Both the position numbers and the translations under genes were made by a program. A stretch of 64,000 nucleotides of DNA from Bryobacterales bacterium. Its GTDB lineage: Bacteria; Acidobacteriota; Terriglobia; Bryobacterales; Bryobacteraceae. Positions 35,496-43,330 of this stretch are shown one piece after another. Positions within the stretch are counted from its first letter, which is position 1. Each line of letters opens with the position of its first letter. The stretch spans positions 1 to 64,000 of the forward strand of contig PLDF01000505.1 in NCBI GenBank assembly GCA_003135055.1, given 5' to 3'. The notes below the pieces were generated by a model. It saw only the letters and a program-made list of their open reading frames with translations, was not told the DNA's origin and did no database searches.

Positions 35496-35938
35496 ATGCC
35501 AACAGCTAAACAAACCGCGGCCAACCGCCTGAATTCCCAAAAAGCCACCGGACCGCGTACCATTCGTAGCAAGGCGGCATCCCCGCTTCAACTCCCTAAA
35601 ACGTGGCATCTTCGCAAGTCACGGGACCCTCTTCGACTCACCGCCGAGTATCACGACCGGCACGGCCCATCCAATTCCGCTGAACGCTTCCCCGTCGACG
35701 CCCCTCATTCACAACCAATGGCGCCGCCGCCGCGTCGAAGCCAACTCCGGAATCGCGCTCAAACCACCTTCCTGGTTAAAAATATCGATGTGTAAATATC
35801 AATGTAACGTCCACCTGTTCATCCGGCGACGCCTTCGCTATCGATTCCCCCAACTTCGAGCGGCTCCAAGGTCAATTCCTGCGCGCGCACCTATCCGGGC
35901 TATCCTCGCTCCCTCAAAGCAACCCTTCTGGTCTGTGA
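35496..35938 (+). pseudogene. Decayed member of a conserved acidobacterial family
   Basis: The start PTAKQTAANRLNSQKATGPRT matches the family of the intact gene at 58953-59687 (AQITANIANSQKSSGPKT). The following parts switch frame repeatedly: RFNSLKRGIFAS, then AEYHDRHGPSNSAERFPVDA, then LIHNQWRRRRVEA and finally SPNFERLQGQFLRAHLSGL. At least three frameshifts are required. The function of the family is unknown. Confidence 0.7.
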
Positions 35939-36083
35939 CTCCCGGTCAAGTCGTTTATTTTCAACATCGACCGGAAACGGCTCTAACGTATTTAACATGC
36001 TGTAAACCCGCCCGGAATCACAGACCGGTTCAATCCGGCCCCCCGGTGGCAGGGCTGACTTCTGGCTCCTGACTCCATCGACT

Positions 36084-36120
36084 CCCATATCCCGCAAGGA
36101 TATCAGCGGCGAAGCCCTTG
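36084..36120. repeat. Interspersed repeat G, copy 2
   Basis: The sequence cccatatcccgcaaggatat-cagcggcgaagcccttg matches 8474-8510 with three changes. Confidence 0.75.
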
Positions 36121-36216
36121 CCCAGGCCGGCAGACCCAACTAAAGTATGATGTCTGTCCTTCCCCGATGTGATAGTGTTTGACGCAAGGCTCAGGTTAAA
36201 TCGAAGAGGGTTCTTT

Positions 36217-36223
36217 AAGGAGG
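36217..36223 (+). promoter_or_regulatory. Ribosome binding site for the second Oar-like receptor (AAGGAGG)
   Basis: AAGGAGG lies seven bases before GTG 36231 and fixes this non-ATG start. Confidence 0.8.
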
Positions 36224-36230
36224 TTCCAAA

Positions 36231-39200
36231 GTGCGGCCTGTTTCCGCAGTGTTTTTCTTATTCGCATCCGCTCTGGCTATGTTCGCTCAGAACGATCGCG
36301 GAACTATCACAGGTGAGGTCAAGGATCAGGCTGGCGCCGTCGTTCCCGGCGCGTCGGTCATCGCCACCAATACCGGTAGCGGCGACCAATCGAAAACCCT
36401 TGCCACCGAAACCGGCAACTACACGCTTCCATCCCTGCCCGCCGGCATGTATACGCTCACTGTCGAGGTGAAGGGGTTCAAGAAGTTCGTCCAGCAGAAT
36501 ATTGAAGTTCAGGTCTCCATCACCAGCCGCGTCGATGTCGGTCTGGAGGTTGGCGCGGCTACGGAAGTGGTAACGGTTACGGCCGAAGCCCCTCAGCTCA
36601 AGACGGAATCGGCGGAGCAGAGCACCATCATCGGAACCGAAACCATCAACGGGCTGCCGTTGAACTTCGGCGGCGGCGGCGGCAGCTCCGGCAACATCCG
36701 CAGTCCGTTCGCGTTCAACATGCTGTCGCCTGGGGTAGCGGGATCGGGAGCCGACACGTCGCAGGTGAACGGCCTGCCCACAAGTACTTTCCGCATCCAG
36801 GTGGAAGGGCAGGATTCCACCAGCCAGAACGACCCCGCCTGGACGTCGACGGTGTCGCATGCCTCTGTGGACTCGATTGAGGAATTCTCGCTTCAGACCA
36901 GTAATTTCGCGGCTGAATTCAGCCAGGCGGGCGGGGGCTTCTACAACTTCACCACCAAATCGGGAACCAACCAGTTCCACGGCGGCGGTTACGAGTACCT
37001 CACCAACGAGGATTTTGACGCTCATCGTCCGTACTTTACCCCTACGGTTCCCGAAACCAACCCCCGCAGCCGTAAGAACGATTTCGGCGGCACCATCGGC
37101 GGTCCGGTGTGGATCCCGAAAGTGTATAACGGAAGGAACAAGACGTTCTTCTTCTTCAGTGAAGAGATCTTCCGCAACAAAACCTATCCGAATGGGTCGA
37201 GTTTCCTCACGTTCCCCACAGCCGCCATGCGAGCCGGCAACTTCAGTTCCAACGCCATCTTCCCTGGCCAAAACCTCGGAACCGATCCGGGAGGCAACGC
37301 CCTGTTGAATGGAGGCATCTACGACCCCGCGTCACGCCAGACGCTGACGAACGGCACGGTTGTCGCCAACCTCTTCCCCGGCAACATCATTCCCGTAAAC
37401 CGCTTCGACCCGGTCGCCGTAAAGATCCAGAACCTGATCCCGGCGACCACCAACGCCAACCAGACCAGCAACTGGGTGGAAGCGTGCGTGACTCCCAACA
37501 ACCAGGATACGCCGACCATCAAAATCGACCAGATCCTGCCCGACAATTCCAGATTGTCGTTTTATTTCAATAAGCTGACCACCAATCAGTTGACCTCGCA
37601 GAATTGTGTGCCCTACCCGATCTCGGGTGTGCGCGTGCAGGCCATATATGGCACGGTTCCCCGGCTCAACTACGATAAATCCATCACGCCGCACCTTCTG
37701 GTTCACGCGGGCGTCGGCTATCAGCGGTTCCATAACCCCGATAGCTCTCCGCCCCCGGTGCTGCAGTATGACGCCGTCGGCCAGCTTGGATTAATAGGCA
37801 GTTCCACTAATCCCGCCGGTTTCCCGGAGCTCACTGGCCTGGGTGGCACCCAAACTCTGGGGCCCACCAACGCCAACAGCTACTATGACGGTACTCTCAG
37901 CGCTTCGCTCGCCACTACTTGGGTCCATGGCAACCATACCTCCAAGATAGGAGCCGAATGGCGCCTGAACAGTTGGACCGACGACAATTCGCGAGGAGCC
38001 CAAGGCATTTACAATTTCAGCGCCAACGAAACGGCCGATCCCTACAACAATACGGCCACCGTAAACGGCAACGGCATTGCCGGCAGTACGGGCAACGGCT
38101 ATGCCAGCTTCCTTCTCGGACAGGTGGACACCGCCACCGTCAACACCGTTCAGGATCCCGAGCTCCGCAGGCAAGCCTGGGGTCTCTTTATCCAGGACAC
38201 GTGGAAAGTCACCCACAGGTTCACGTTCGACTACGGTCTGCGTTGGGATCTGCAGAGCTGGGGCCACGAAATCCACTACCGTTGGACCGAGTTCGGACCG
38301 AACGTTCCCAATCCGGTGGATAACAACATACTGGGCGCAATCTCTTATCAGGGTTACGGACCCGGACGCTGTAACTGCACCTTTACCAACACCTATCCGT
38401 ATTCCATCGCTCCCCGTCTCGGCGCCGCTTACCAGCTTGATTCGAAGACCGTCCTCCGGGCAGGCGGAGGCATCAGCTACGCGCCCATATCCACCTTCAA
38501 CTACATCACCAATGCGGCCATACTCGGAGTGGGTTTCAATCAACTGAACTTCCCGTCGCCGGCCTTCGGCGTTCCGGCTACAACCCTTAGCCAGGGATTG
38601 GTCTACAACCCGTCTCAGCTCACCACCGCGTCGCTTGGGCCCGGGCTTTATTCCGCCGCCAACGGCACGCCCAGCGCGGCCCCGTTTTACATCGATAAGA
38701 ACGCAGGCCGCGCGGCGCGGATTCTCCAGTGGAGCTTTGGGGGCGAGCGGCAACTCTCGCGGGATCTCGTCGTGGACGCCAACTTCGTCGGCAACCGCGG
38801 CGCATGGGAGAACAGCAGCAGTCTCCTGGGCGGTCTGAACACGCCTAACCCGGCGACCTTCGCAAAATACGGCATCGACCCCACCACGGCGGCCGGCCAG
38901 GCCACGCTTACCTCCACCATCGGCAGCGCTCTCGGAAAAGCTTCCGGGGTACCGCTTCCCTATCCCACATTCCCGCTTACCCAGACGGTGTTGCAGGCCC
39001 TGCGGCCGTACCCGCAGAATTCGAGCATTGGAACCATCTATGGCGCACCTTTGGGCGATAGCTGGTACGACTCGCTGCAAGTCAAGCTCACCAAACGAAC
39101 ATCCTATGGCTTGTCGCTCCAGTCGGCCTTTACGTGGGCCAAGACAGAGGCGAATCCGGCGGGAACCGTTAACAACATCTTCAACCGCCCGGACCAGAAG

Positions 39201-39887
39201 GGCATCACCAGCACCGAACAGCCGCTGATCTTCAACACGGGCTTTACCTACCAGCTTCAAAAGTACGGGTTCCTCGGCCAGAACAAGTTTGTACGGGGAG
39301 CGGTTGCGGGATGGAACCTCGGAGCAGTGCTCCAGTATTCATCCGGGCTTCCGATCGCCACCCCGACATCGTCCAATAACATGAGCGGTTGGTACGGGCA
39401 AAACACCCTGGAGAACCGTGTACCGGGACAGCCTCTCTACATCACCAGTCCCAACTGCAATTGCGTCAACCCGACGGGCCAGTTCATTCTGAACCCGGCG
39501 GCGTGGGCCAACCCAGTGGCTGGGCAGTGGGGGACTTCGTCGCCTTACTTCGGCGATTTCCGGCAACCGCGGCGTCCAGCCGAATCCATGAATATCGGCC
39601 GGACATTCCGTATTCGCGAAAAGAAAACCCTGGAGATCCGGGCGGAGTTCTTCAACATCTTTAACCGCCTGTATCTCAACACGGCTAGTGCCAGCAGCCC
39701 GCAGGCCAATCGGGGTTGCACCATCACTACTCCGACCTCCGGCTTGGCAAGCAGCGTCACGGTTGCGGCAGGCTCGTACACTTGTCCGGCAGGTTACTCG
39801 TCTCCCTCGGGATTCGGGTCCGTCAGCTATACCTCGGTGAATACTCAGCCTAGAAACGGCCAGTTGGTAGCTCGCTTCACGTTCTGA
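36231..39887 (+). CDS. Oar-like TonB-dependent outer-membrane receptor
   Basis: The 1218-residue protein begins with a clean signal peptide (MRPVSAVFFLFASALAMFAQ). A carboxypeptidase-regulatory-like domain follows (GTITGEVKDQAGAVVPGASV ... YTLPSLPAGMYTLTVEVKGF). The plug has FRIQVEGQDSTSQND and EEFSLQTSNFAAEFSQAGGG, and the barrel ends NGQLVARFTF with a terminal phenylalanine. The GTG start has a strong Shine-Dalgarno. The substrate is unknown; relatives in acidobacteria are numerous and thought to import large or complexed compounds. The region downstream is a nest of palindromic repeats. Confidence 0.93.
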   Translation: MRPVSAVFFLFASALAMFAQNDRGTITGEVKDQAGAVVPGASVIATNTGSGDQSKTLATETGNYTLPSLPAGMYTLTVEVKGFKKFVQQNIEVQVSITSRVDVGLEVGAATEVVTVTAEAPQLKTESAEQSTIIGTETINGLPLNFGGGGGSSGNIRSPFAFNMLSPGVAGSGADTSQVNGLPTSTFRIQVEGQDSTSQNDPAWTSTVSHASVDSIEEFSLQTSNFAAEFSQAGGGFYNFTTKSGTNQFHGGGYEYLTNEDFDAHRPYFTPTVPETNPRSRKNDFGGTIGGPVWIPKVYNGRNKTFFFFSEEIFRNKTYPNGSSFLTFPTAAMRAGNFSSNAIFPGQNLGTDPGGNALLNGGIYDPASRQTLTNGTVVANLFPGNIIPVNRFDPVAVKIQNLIPATTNANQTSNWVEACVTPNNQDTPTIKIDQILPDNSRLSFYFNKLTTNQLTSQNCVPYPISGVRVQAIYGTVPRLNYDKSITPHLLVHAGVGYQRFHNPDSSPPPVLQYDAVGQLGLIGSSTNPAGFPELTGLGGTQTLGPTNANSYYDGTLSASLATTWVHGNHTSKIGAEWRLNSWTDDNSRGAQGIYNFSANETADPYNNTATVNGNGIAGSTGNGYASFLLGQVDTATVNTVQDPELRRQAWGLFIQDTWKVTHRFTFDYGLRWDLQSWGHEIHYRWTEFGPNVPNPVDNNILGAISYQGYGPGRCNCTFTNTYPYSIAPRLGAAYQLDSKTVLRAGGGISYAPISTFNYITNAAILGVGFNQLNFPSPAFGVPATTLSQGLVYNPSQLTTASLGPGLYSAANGTPSAAPFYIDKNAGRAARILQWSFGGERQLSRDLVVDANFVGNRGAWENSSSLLGGLNTPNPATFAKYGIDPTTAAGQATLTSTIGSALGKASGVPLPYPTFPLTQTVLQALRPYPQNSSIGTIYGAPLGDSWYDSLQVKLTKRTSYGLSLQSAFTWAKTEANPAGTVNNIFNRPDQKGITSTEQPLIFNTGFTYQLQKYGFLGQNKFVRGAVAGWNLGAVLQYSSGLPIATPTSSNNMSGWYGQNTLENRVPGQPLYITSPNCNCVNPTGQFILNPAAWANPVAGQWGTSSPYFGDFRQPRRPAESMNIGRTFRIREKKTLEIRAEFFNIFNRLYLNTASASSPQANRGCTITTPTSGLASSVTVAAGSYTCPAGYSSPSGFGSVSYTSVNTQPRNGQLVARFTF

Positions 39888-39889
39888 TC

Positions 39890-39947
39890 GGTAACGCCGC
39901 CGGTCTTGCCGATTTGGTAGCGCCGGCGGTCTTGCCGCCGGTTCTTG
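39890..39947. repeat. Palindromic repeat B, partial copy plus full copy 2
   Basis: A truncated unit (ggtaacgccgccggtcttgcc) is followed by the full gtagcgccggcggtcttgcc-gccggttcttg at 39917-39947, directly after the receptor stop. The hairpin and T-rich tail could act as a transcription stop. Confidence 0.75.
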
Positions 39948-39988
39948 TTGCGAGGCTTGGCGCTGCGATGCCTTCCGGGAGGTTGTAA

Positions 39989-40008
39989 GACAGGCCTCCC
40001 GGCCTGTC
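39989..40008. repeat. Palindromic repeat A, reverse orientation
   Basis: gacaggcc-tccc-ggcctgtc, the reverse complement of the copy at 40119-40138. Confidence 0.85.
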
Positions 40009-40038
40009 TCTTCGCAGTTGCATCTGCCTCCGCCGCAA

Positions 40039-40061
40039 GTGGCGCGGGCCCATGGCCTGCG
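40039..40061 (+). repeat. Interspersed repeat C, intergenic copy
   Basis: gtggcgcgggcccatggcct-gcg, identical to 14050-14072. Confidence 0.85.
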
Positions 40062-40118
40062 GCGTTGTAAGTTGTATTTCCTCCCCAGGAACGCGATGAA
40101 CCGTTCATGGCCGGGATA

Positions 40119-40145
40119 GACAGGCCGGGAGGCCTGTCCTACAAT
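40119..40145 (+). repeat. Palindromic repeat A next to a TACAAT box
   Basis: gacaggcc-ggga-ggcctgtc is followed by cTACAAT. The TACAAT (40140-40145) lies 12 bases before ATG 40158, so the repeat may carry the promoter of the cytochrome gene. Confidence 0.65.
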
Positions 40146-40157
40146 GTTCGGCAAGGA

Positions 40158-41858
40158 ATGCACCGGCGTCGATTCATCGGCAGCATGTCTGCCGCAAGCA
40201 TTGCACGAACTGGAAACCCTGTGACCTGGCGAAACGGCGGCCGGCACTATCGGCGCGTCTCCCTTCCGCTCTGGATTCTGCTGATTTCCGCGCTTCCCTT
40301 GCCGGCGGCGGAGTGGGTCGGGTCGAAAGTCTGCGGCAACTGCCATGGCGAAATCTACCGTAAGTACGCCGCAACTCCGATGGCGATGACCAGCGGCCCT
40401 GCTGCTTCTGCCACCGTCCCCGACCAATCTTTCCAGGCCAATGCCGGCTATCGATATTCGATCGCTCATCGTGACCAAAAACTGGTTCTCGAATTCGGAA
40501 AAGCGCGCCGCGAGCTTGCTAACAAAGAGGTCCGCGAGCCTGCTAACAAAGAAATCCGCGAGCTTGCTTACTTCGTAGGCTCCGGCGCGTCGGCGCGAAG
40601 TTACCTGATAGCGGTGGATGGCTTTCTATATGAGGCGCCCGCCACTTACTACAGTCGCCCTGGCGCCTGGGCTCCGTCGCCAGGCTATGACCGTTACAGT
40701 TATCCGTTTCTGACGCGCGCCATTGCGCCCGCATGCCTGCAATGTCATGCAACCGGCGTGCAGTCGATCCCAGGCACGCAGAACGGTTATCAATCGCCAA
40801 TATTCCTCGAAGCCGGAGTCGGCTGCGAGCGCTGCCACGGGCCGGGAGCGGCTCATGCAGCCAGCGGAAAGCGCGAGGCGATTGTCAATCCGGCGGCGCT
40901 GCCGCCCGAACAGCGCGACAGCGTTTGCGCTCAGTGCCATTTATCCGGCGAGATCCGCGTCGACCGCGCCGGGAAATCGATGAGCGGCTTCACTGCCGGC
41001 GATAAGCTTTCCACCTGCACCACTGCCTTTGTGCGAGCCACCTCGTCGCCCGGCATGAAAGTGACCAGCCATGTGGAAGACCTCGCGCAAAGCGCCTGCA
41101 GCCGGGCGAGTGGCGGCCGTCTCTGGTGCGGCTCCTGCCACGATCCGCACGTGGTGCAACACGTGGCGCCGCCGCCGGCTGAAAAGGCCGCGTGGTTCCG
41201 CTCGAAATGCCAGAATTGCCATGCCCCGACCGTGTGCCAGCGGGGCGATAATTGCATCGCGTGTCACATGCCCGGCACGCCGGTAACAGACGCGGACCAT
41301 GTGGTCTTCACGGACCATTCGATACCGCGCCACGCCCTTCCACGCAACCGCAAGCCCGCGGCCGGCACGCCGCTGGTCGCATTCGGCGGTACGCCGTCCG
41401 GTCCCCGGGATTTGGGGCTCGCCTACGCCATCGTCGCCCTTCGCGAACAAAACGCCGTCTACGGCGCGCGGGCGTTCGATCTGCTGCGCGAAGCCGAGCG
41501 CCAAAACCCCAACGAACCGCAGACGCTGTCATATCTCGCCGATCTTTACAAGACCCGTAAAGACGATCAGAACGCCGAGAAACTCTATCGCCGGCTGTAC
41601 GCACTCGACCCGACCCTGTCCAGCGCTCCCACGAACCTCGGCGCGTATGAGATGGAGCGGGGCCACAATGAGGAGGCGATCCGTCTATTCCAAGAGGCTC
41701 TTCGAATCAGCCCCGCGCTGGTGCTGGTCCGGCTGAACCTTGCAGCCGCCCTGATTCGCACGGGGAAGCCGCTCGAAGCCCGAGCCGTTCTCGAAAAGGC
41801 TCTCTGGTTTAACCCGTCATTCACGGCCGCGCGGGAAATGCTCGATCAGATTCGGTAG
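40158..41858 (+). CDS. Seven-haem c-type cytochrome with C-terminal TPRs
   Basis: This is a secreted or periplasmic electron carrier. Seven CxxCH haem sites are seen: CGNCH, CLQCH, CERCH, CAQCH, CGSCH, CQNCH and CIACH, in a cytochrome c554-like arrangement. Three or so tetratricopeptide repeats follow (PQTLSYLADLYKTRKDDQNA, LGAYEMERGHNEEAIRLFQE, ALIRTGKPLEARAVLEKAL). The signal peptide LPLWILLISALPLPAAE is preceded by a long N-terminus, so the true start is uncertain; ATG 40158 is chosen and GTG 40221 is an alternative. An insertion-like 24-bp tandem (ELANKEVREPANKEI) lies between strands. 566 residues from the chosen start. Confidence 0.78.
   Translation: MHRRRFIGSMSAASIARTGNPVTWRNGGRHYRRVSLPLWILLISALPLPAAEWVGSKVCGNCHGEIYRKYAATPMAMTSGPAASATVPDQSFQANAGYRYSIAHRDQKLVLEFGKARRELANKEVREPANKEIRELAYFVGSGASARSYLIAVDGFLYEAPATYYSRPGAWAPSPGYDRYSYPFLTRAIAPACLQCHATGVQSIPGTQNGYQSPIFLEAGVGCERCHGPGAAHAASGKREAIVNPAALPPEQRDSVCAQCHLSGEIRVDRAGKSMSGFTAGDKLSTCTTAFVRATSSPGMKVTSHVEDLAQSACSRASGGRLWCGSCHDPHVVQHVAPPPAEKAAWFRSKCQNCHAPTVCQRGDNCIACHMPGTPVTDADHVVFTDHSIPRHALPRNRKPAAGTPLVAFGGTPSGPRDLGLAYAIVALREQNAVYGARAFDLLREAERQNPNEPQTLSYLADLYKTRKDDQNAEKLYRRLYALDPTLSSAPTNLGAYEMERGHNEEAIRLFQEALRISPALVLVRLNLAAALIRTGKPLEARAVLEKALWFNPSFTAAREMLDQIR
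40510..40569. repeat. 24-bp tandem repeat inside the cytochrome gene
   Basis: Two and a half units of gagcttgctaacaaagagg-tccgc. It encodes ELANKEVR / EPANKEIR / ELAYF, in frame. Confidence 0.85.
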
Positions 41859-41876
41859 CGCAGGCGAGCCTTACCC

Positions 41877-41906
41877 GTCCTTTGGATCCCCGTGCTCCGA
41901 ACAGGC
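41877..41906. repeat. Interspersed repeat I, copy 1 (tcctttggatccccgtgctc)
   Basis: The sequence gtcctttggatccccgtgct-ccgaacaggc matches 43266-43295. It follows the cytochrome stop codon. Confidence 0.7.
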
Positions 41907-42093
41907 CTGTTCTTTGTTGACAGCGCAACATAACGTGGGCTGAACATCCCCAAGAGGCAGCCAGTTTCGTGAACGACTGAGAATCAAAACGAGAACACTT
42001 CGGAATCAAATCAACGATCCAAGTGCTCTTCTCGCTGTAGACGCCGTTCCCAGCACTTGGCCGCGCGTCGCAAAAGTTGCCCTTTACGCAACG

Positions 42094-42436
42094 TCACGCC
42101 GACTTCAATACGCCGCGTGACCGTGTGCTCTTTTTCGGCGCCGGCGTGGAACGCGACCGGGGCGGGGGCGTGCTCTCCATTGCGGCCCGAAGGATATGAT
42201 TGATGCGCGTCTGATAACCTCTGCCGTTGGCCCTCAGCCAATTCAGCACATCCGCATCGAGGCGGATAGTGAGTTGCTGTTTGGCCGGAGGCCATGCGGC
42301 CGTGGCCTTCTTGAAAGACTCATCCCCAAGAGGCTGAATGTCCGAATAGTCAATGGGCGCAGCATCCAGTCGCCGCGCCTCCGCGGGCGTCAGTTGCCGG
42401 GGTTTGTTCGCGTCAAGTCGATTAGCGTTTCGTCAT
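42094..42436 (-). pseudogene. BrnA-type antitoxin, frameshifted at the N-terminus
   Basis: A minus-strand frame not opened by a start codon encodes LDANKPRQLTPAEARRLDAA, then DYSDIQPLGDESFKKA, WPPAKQQLTIRLDADVLNWL and GRGYQTRINHILRAAMES, ending in TGA 42094. This is the BrnA ribbon-helix-helix antitoxin with its C-terminal operator-binding domain. The expected start ATG 42436 (MTKR) is out of frame with it, so one frameshift lies within the first 20 codons. The last 25 residues (TPPPRSRSTPAPKK...) look like a non-native extension. Confidence 0.75.
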
Positions 42437-42734
42437 ACTTCCTCTGTTCGCGTTCGTTCGCCTTTCGCGCGGAAATCAGCCGGATGACTTGTGCCGCGCG
42501 GGGTATAGGCGACTGCAATAAGCCTCCCTTCAATCTTGCCGGGACCGAGCCACCGCTCCTCACCGTAATCGCGGCGGGTGTCCTTGCTGTCGAGCCGCTG
42601 CGGATCGAGAAAATCCGTACCGCGTACTCGAAAGGTATGCCGTGTCTAGCGACATTTTGCGCGGCCTTGCGTTCGTCCCATTCGAATATTCGAATAGCAT
42701 CCGTCAGTGTAGTTGTTCTTGTAGTTACATGCAA
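42390..42734 (-). pseudogene. BrnT-type toxin with two frameshifts
   Basis: One frame has IRIFEWDERKAAQNVARHGIPFEYAVRIF, the BrnT N-terminus (FEWDE.K...N..KHGI.F). The next part, DPQRLDSKDTRRDYGEERW and IEGRLIAVAYTPRG, is in another frame. The end, QVIRLISARKANEREQRKYDE, returns to the first. Two shifts that cancel leave a 115-codon open frame whose middle is nonsense. The 3' end overlaps the brnA remnant, as in functional brnTA operons. Confidence 0.8.
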
Positions 42735-43100
42735 GCAAAGAGCTCGCCCCGGCGATGAGGGCCGGGAGCACAGGCCTGAGCGCAGGCCCCAAGCCCCCAG
42801 CCCGCATGGCCGGGTGCCATATCGCCCGCTCCGCCAGATCGGTCACCGAAGTTTCAAATACTCGTAAACCGCTAAACCGAAATGTCTTAGCCGCAATTCC
42901 GAAGCCTCTTCCCCGGAATTCCTAGGTTACGTAAGAGACAATAAGGCAGCGGACTCACACCAAAGCTCCCTGGCGCGGGCGCGCCGAATCCGTTGATACC
43001 CCAATTATGCCAGTAACCGCGACGTTCCCCCATACATTCAATAACTTGCCCTACTTGTCGGATCCCCCCGGGCGTAACCCCGCTCGAACCCAGACCCACG

Positions 43101-43135
43101 GTATACCAAACGACCCCAGTCCCATTTCCGAACAC
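43101..43135 (+). repeat. Interspersed repeat E, copy 4
   Basis: The sequence gtatac-caaacgaccccagtcccatt-tccgaacac matches the three copies in the first 8.3 kb with a few changes. Confidence 0.75.
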
Positions 43136-43265
43136 TTCGCCCCCAAACCTCAGCAAGCCGGGGCACGCGACACTCCAGCCCGAGGTAAGGCATTCTTGCC
43201 GGGTCGGATCTGCGACACGGGTGTGAAATCCCCCAAATCGGTTAAGTACCCTACCCCGGTCGCCC

Positions 43266-43295
43266 ATCCTTTGGATCGGTGTGTTCCGAACAGGC
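43266..43295. repeat. Interspersed repeat I, copy 2
   Basis: The sequence atcctttggatcggtgtgtt-ccgaacaggc matches 41877-41906 and ends eight bases before the TATAAT box. Confidence 0.7.
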
Positions 43296-43302
43296 TAGCA
43301 GG

Positions 43303-43308
43303 TATAAT
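43303..43308 (+). promoter_or_regulatory. -10 box for the DUF1592 operon (TATAAT)
   Basis: A perfect TATAAT lies 22 bases before ATG 43331 (10 before an in-frame GTG 43319). The -35 region falls within repeat I copy 2. Confidence 0.55.
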
Positions 43309-43330
43309 CGCGTCGAAGGTGTTAACGTTG

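Larger units (their letters stand above)
42735..43300. other. Spacer upstream of the DUF1592 gene
   Basis: No gene is seen. It contains repeat E copy 4 and repeat I copy 2. The frame open from 43007 into the DUF1592 gene encodes these repeats and is not regarded as protein. Confidence 0.55.

Noticed and set aside
43007..43330. An N-terminal extension of the DUF1592 protein
   Set aside because: It encodes repeats E and I and would hide the signal peptide; TATAAT lies inside it.
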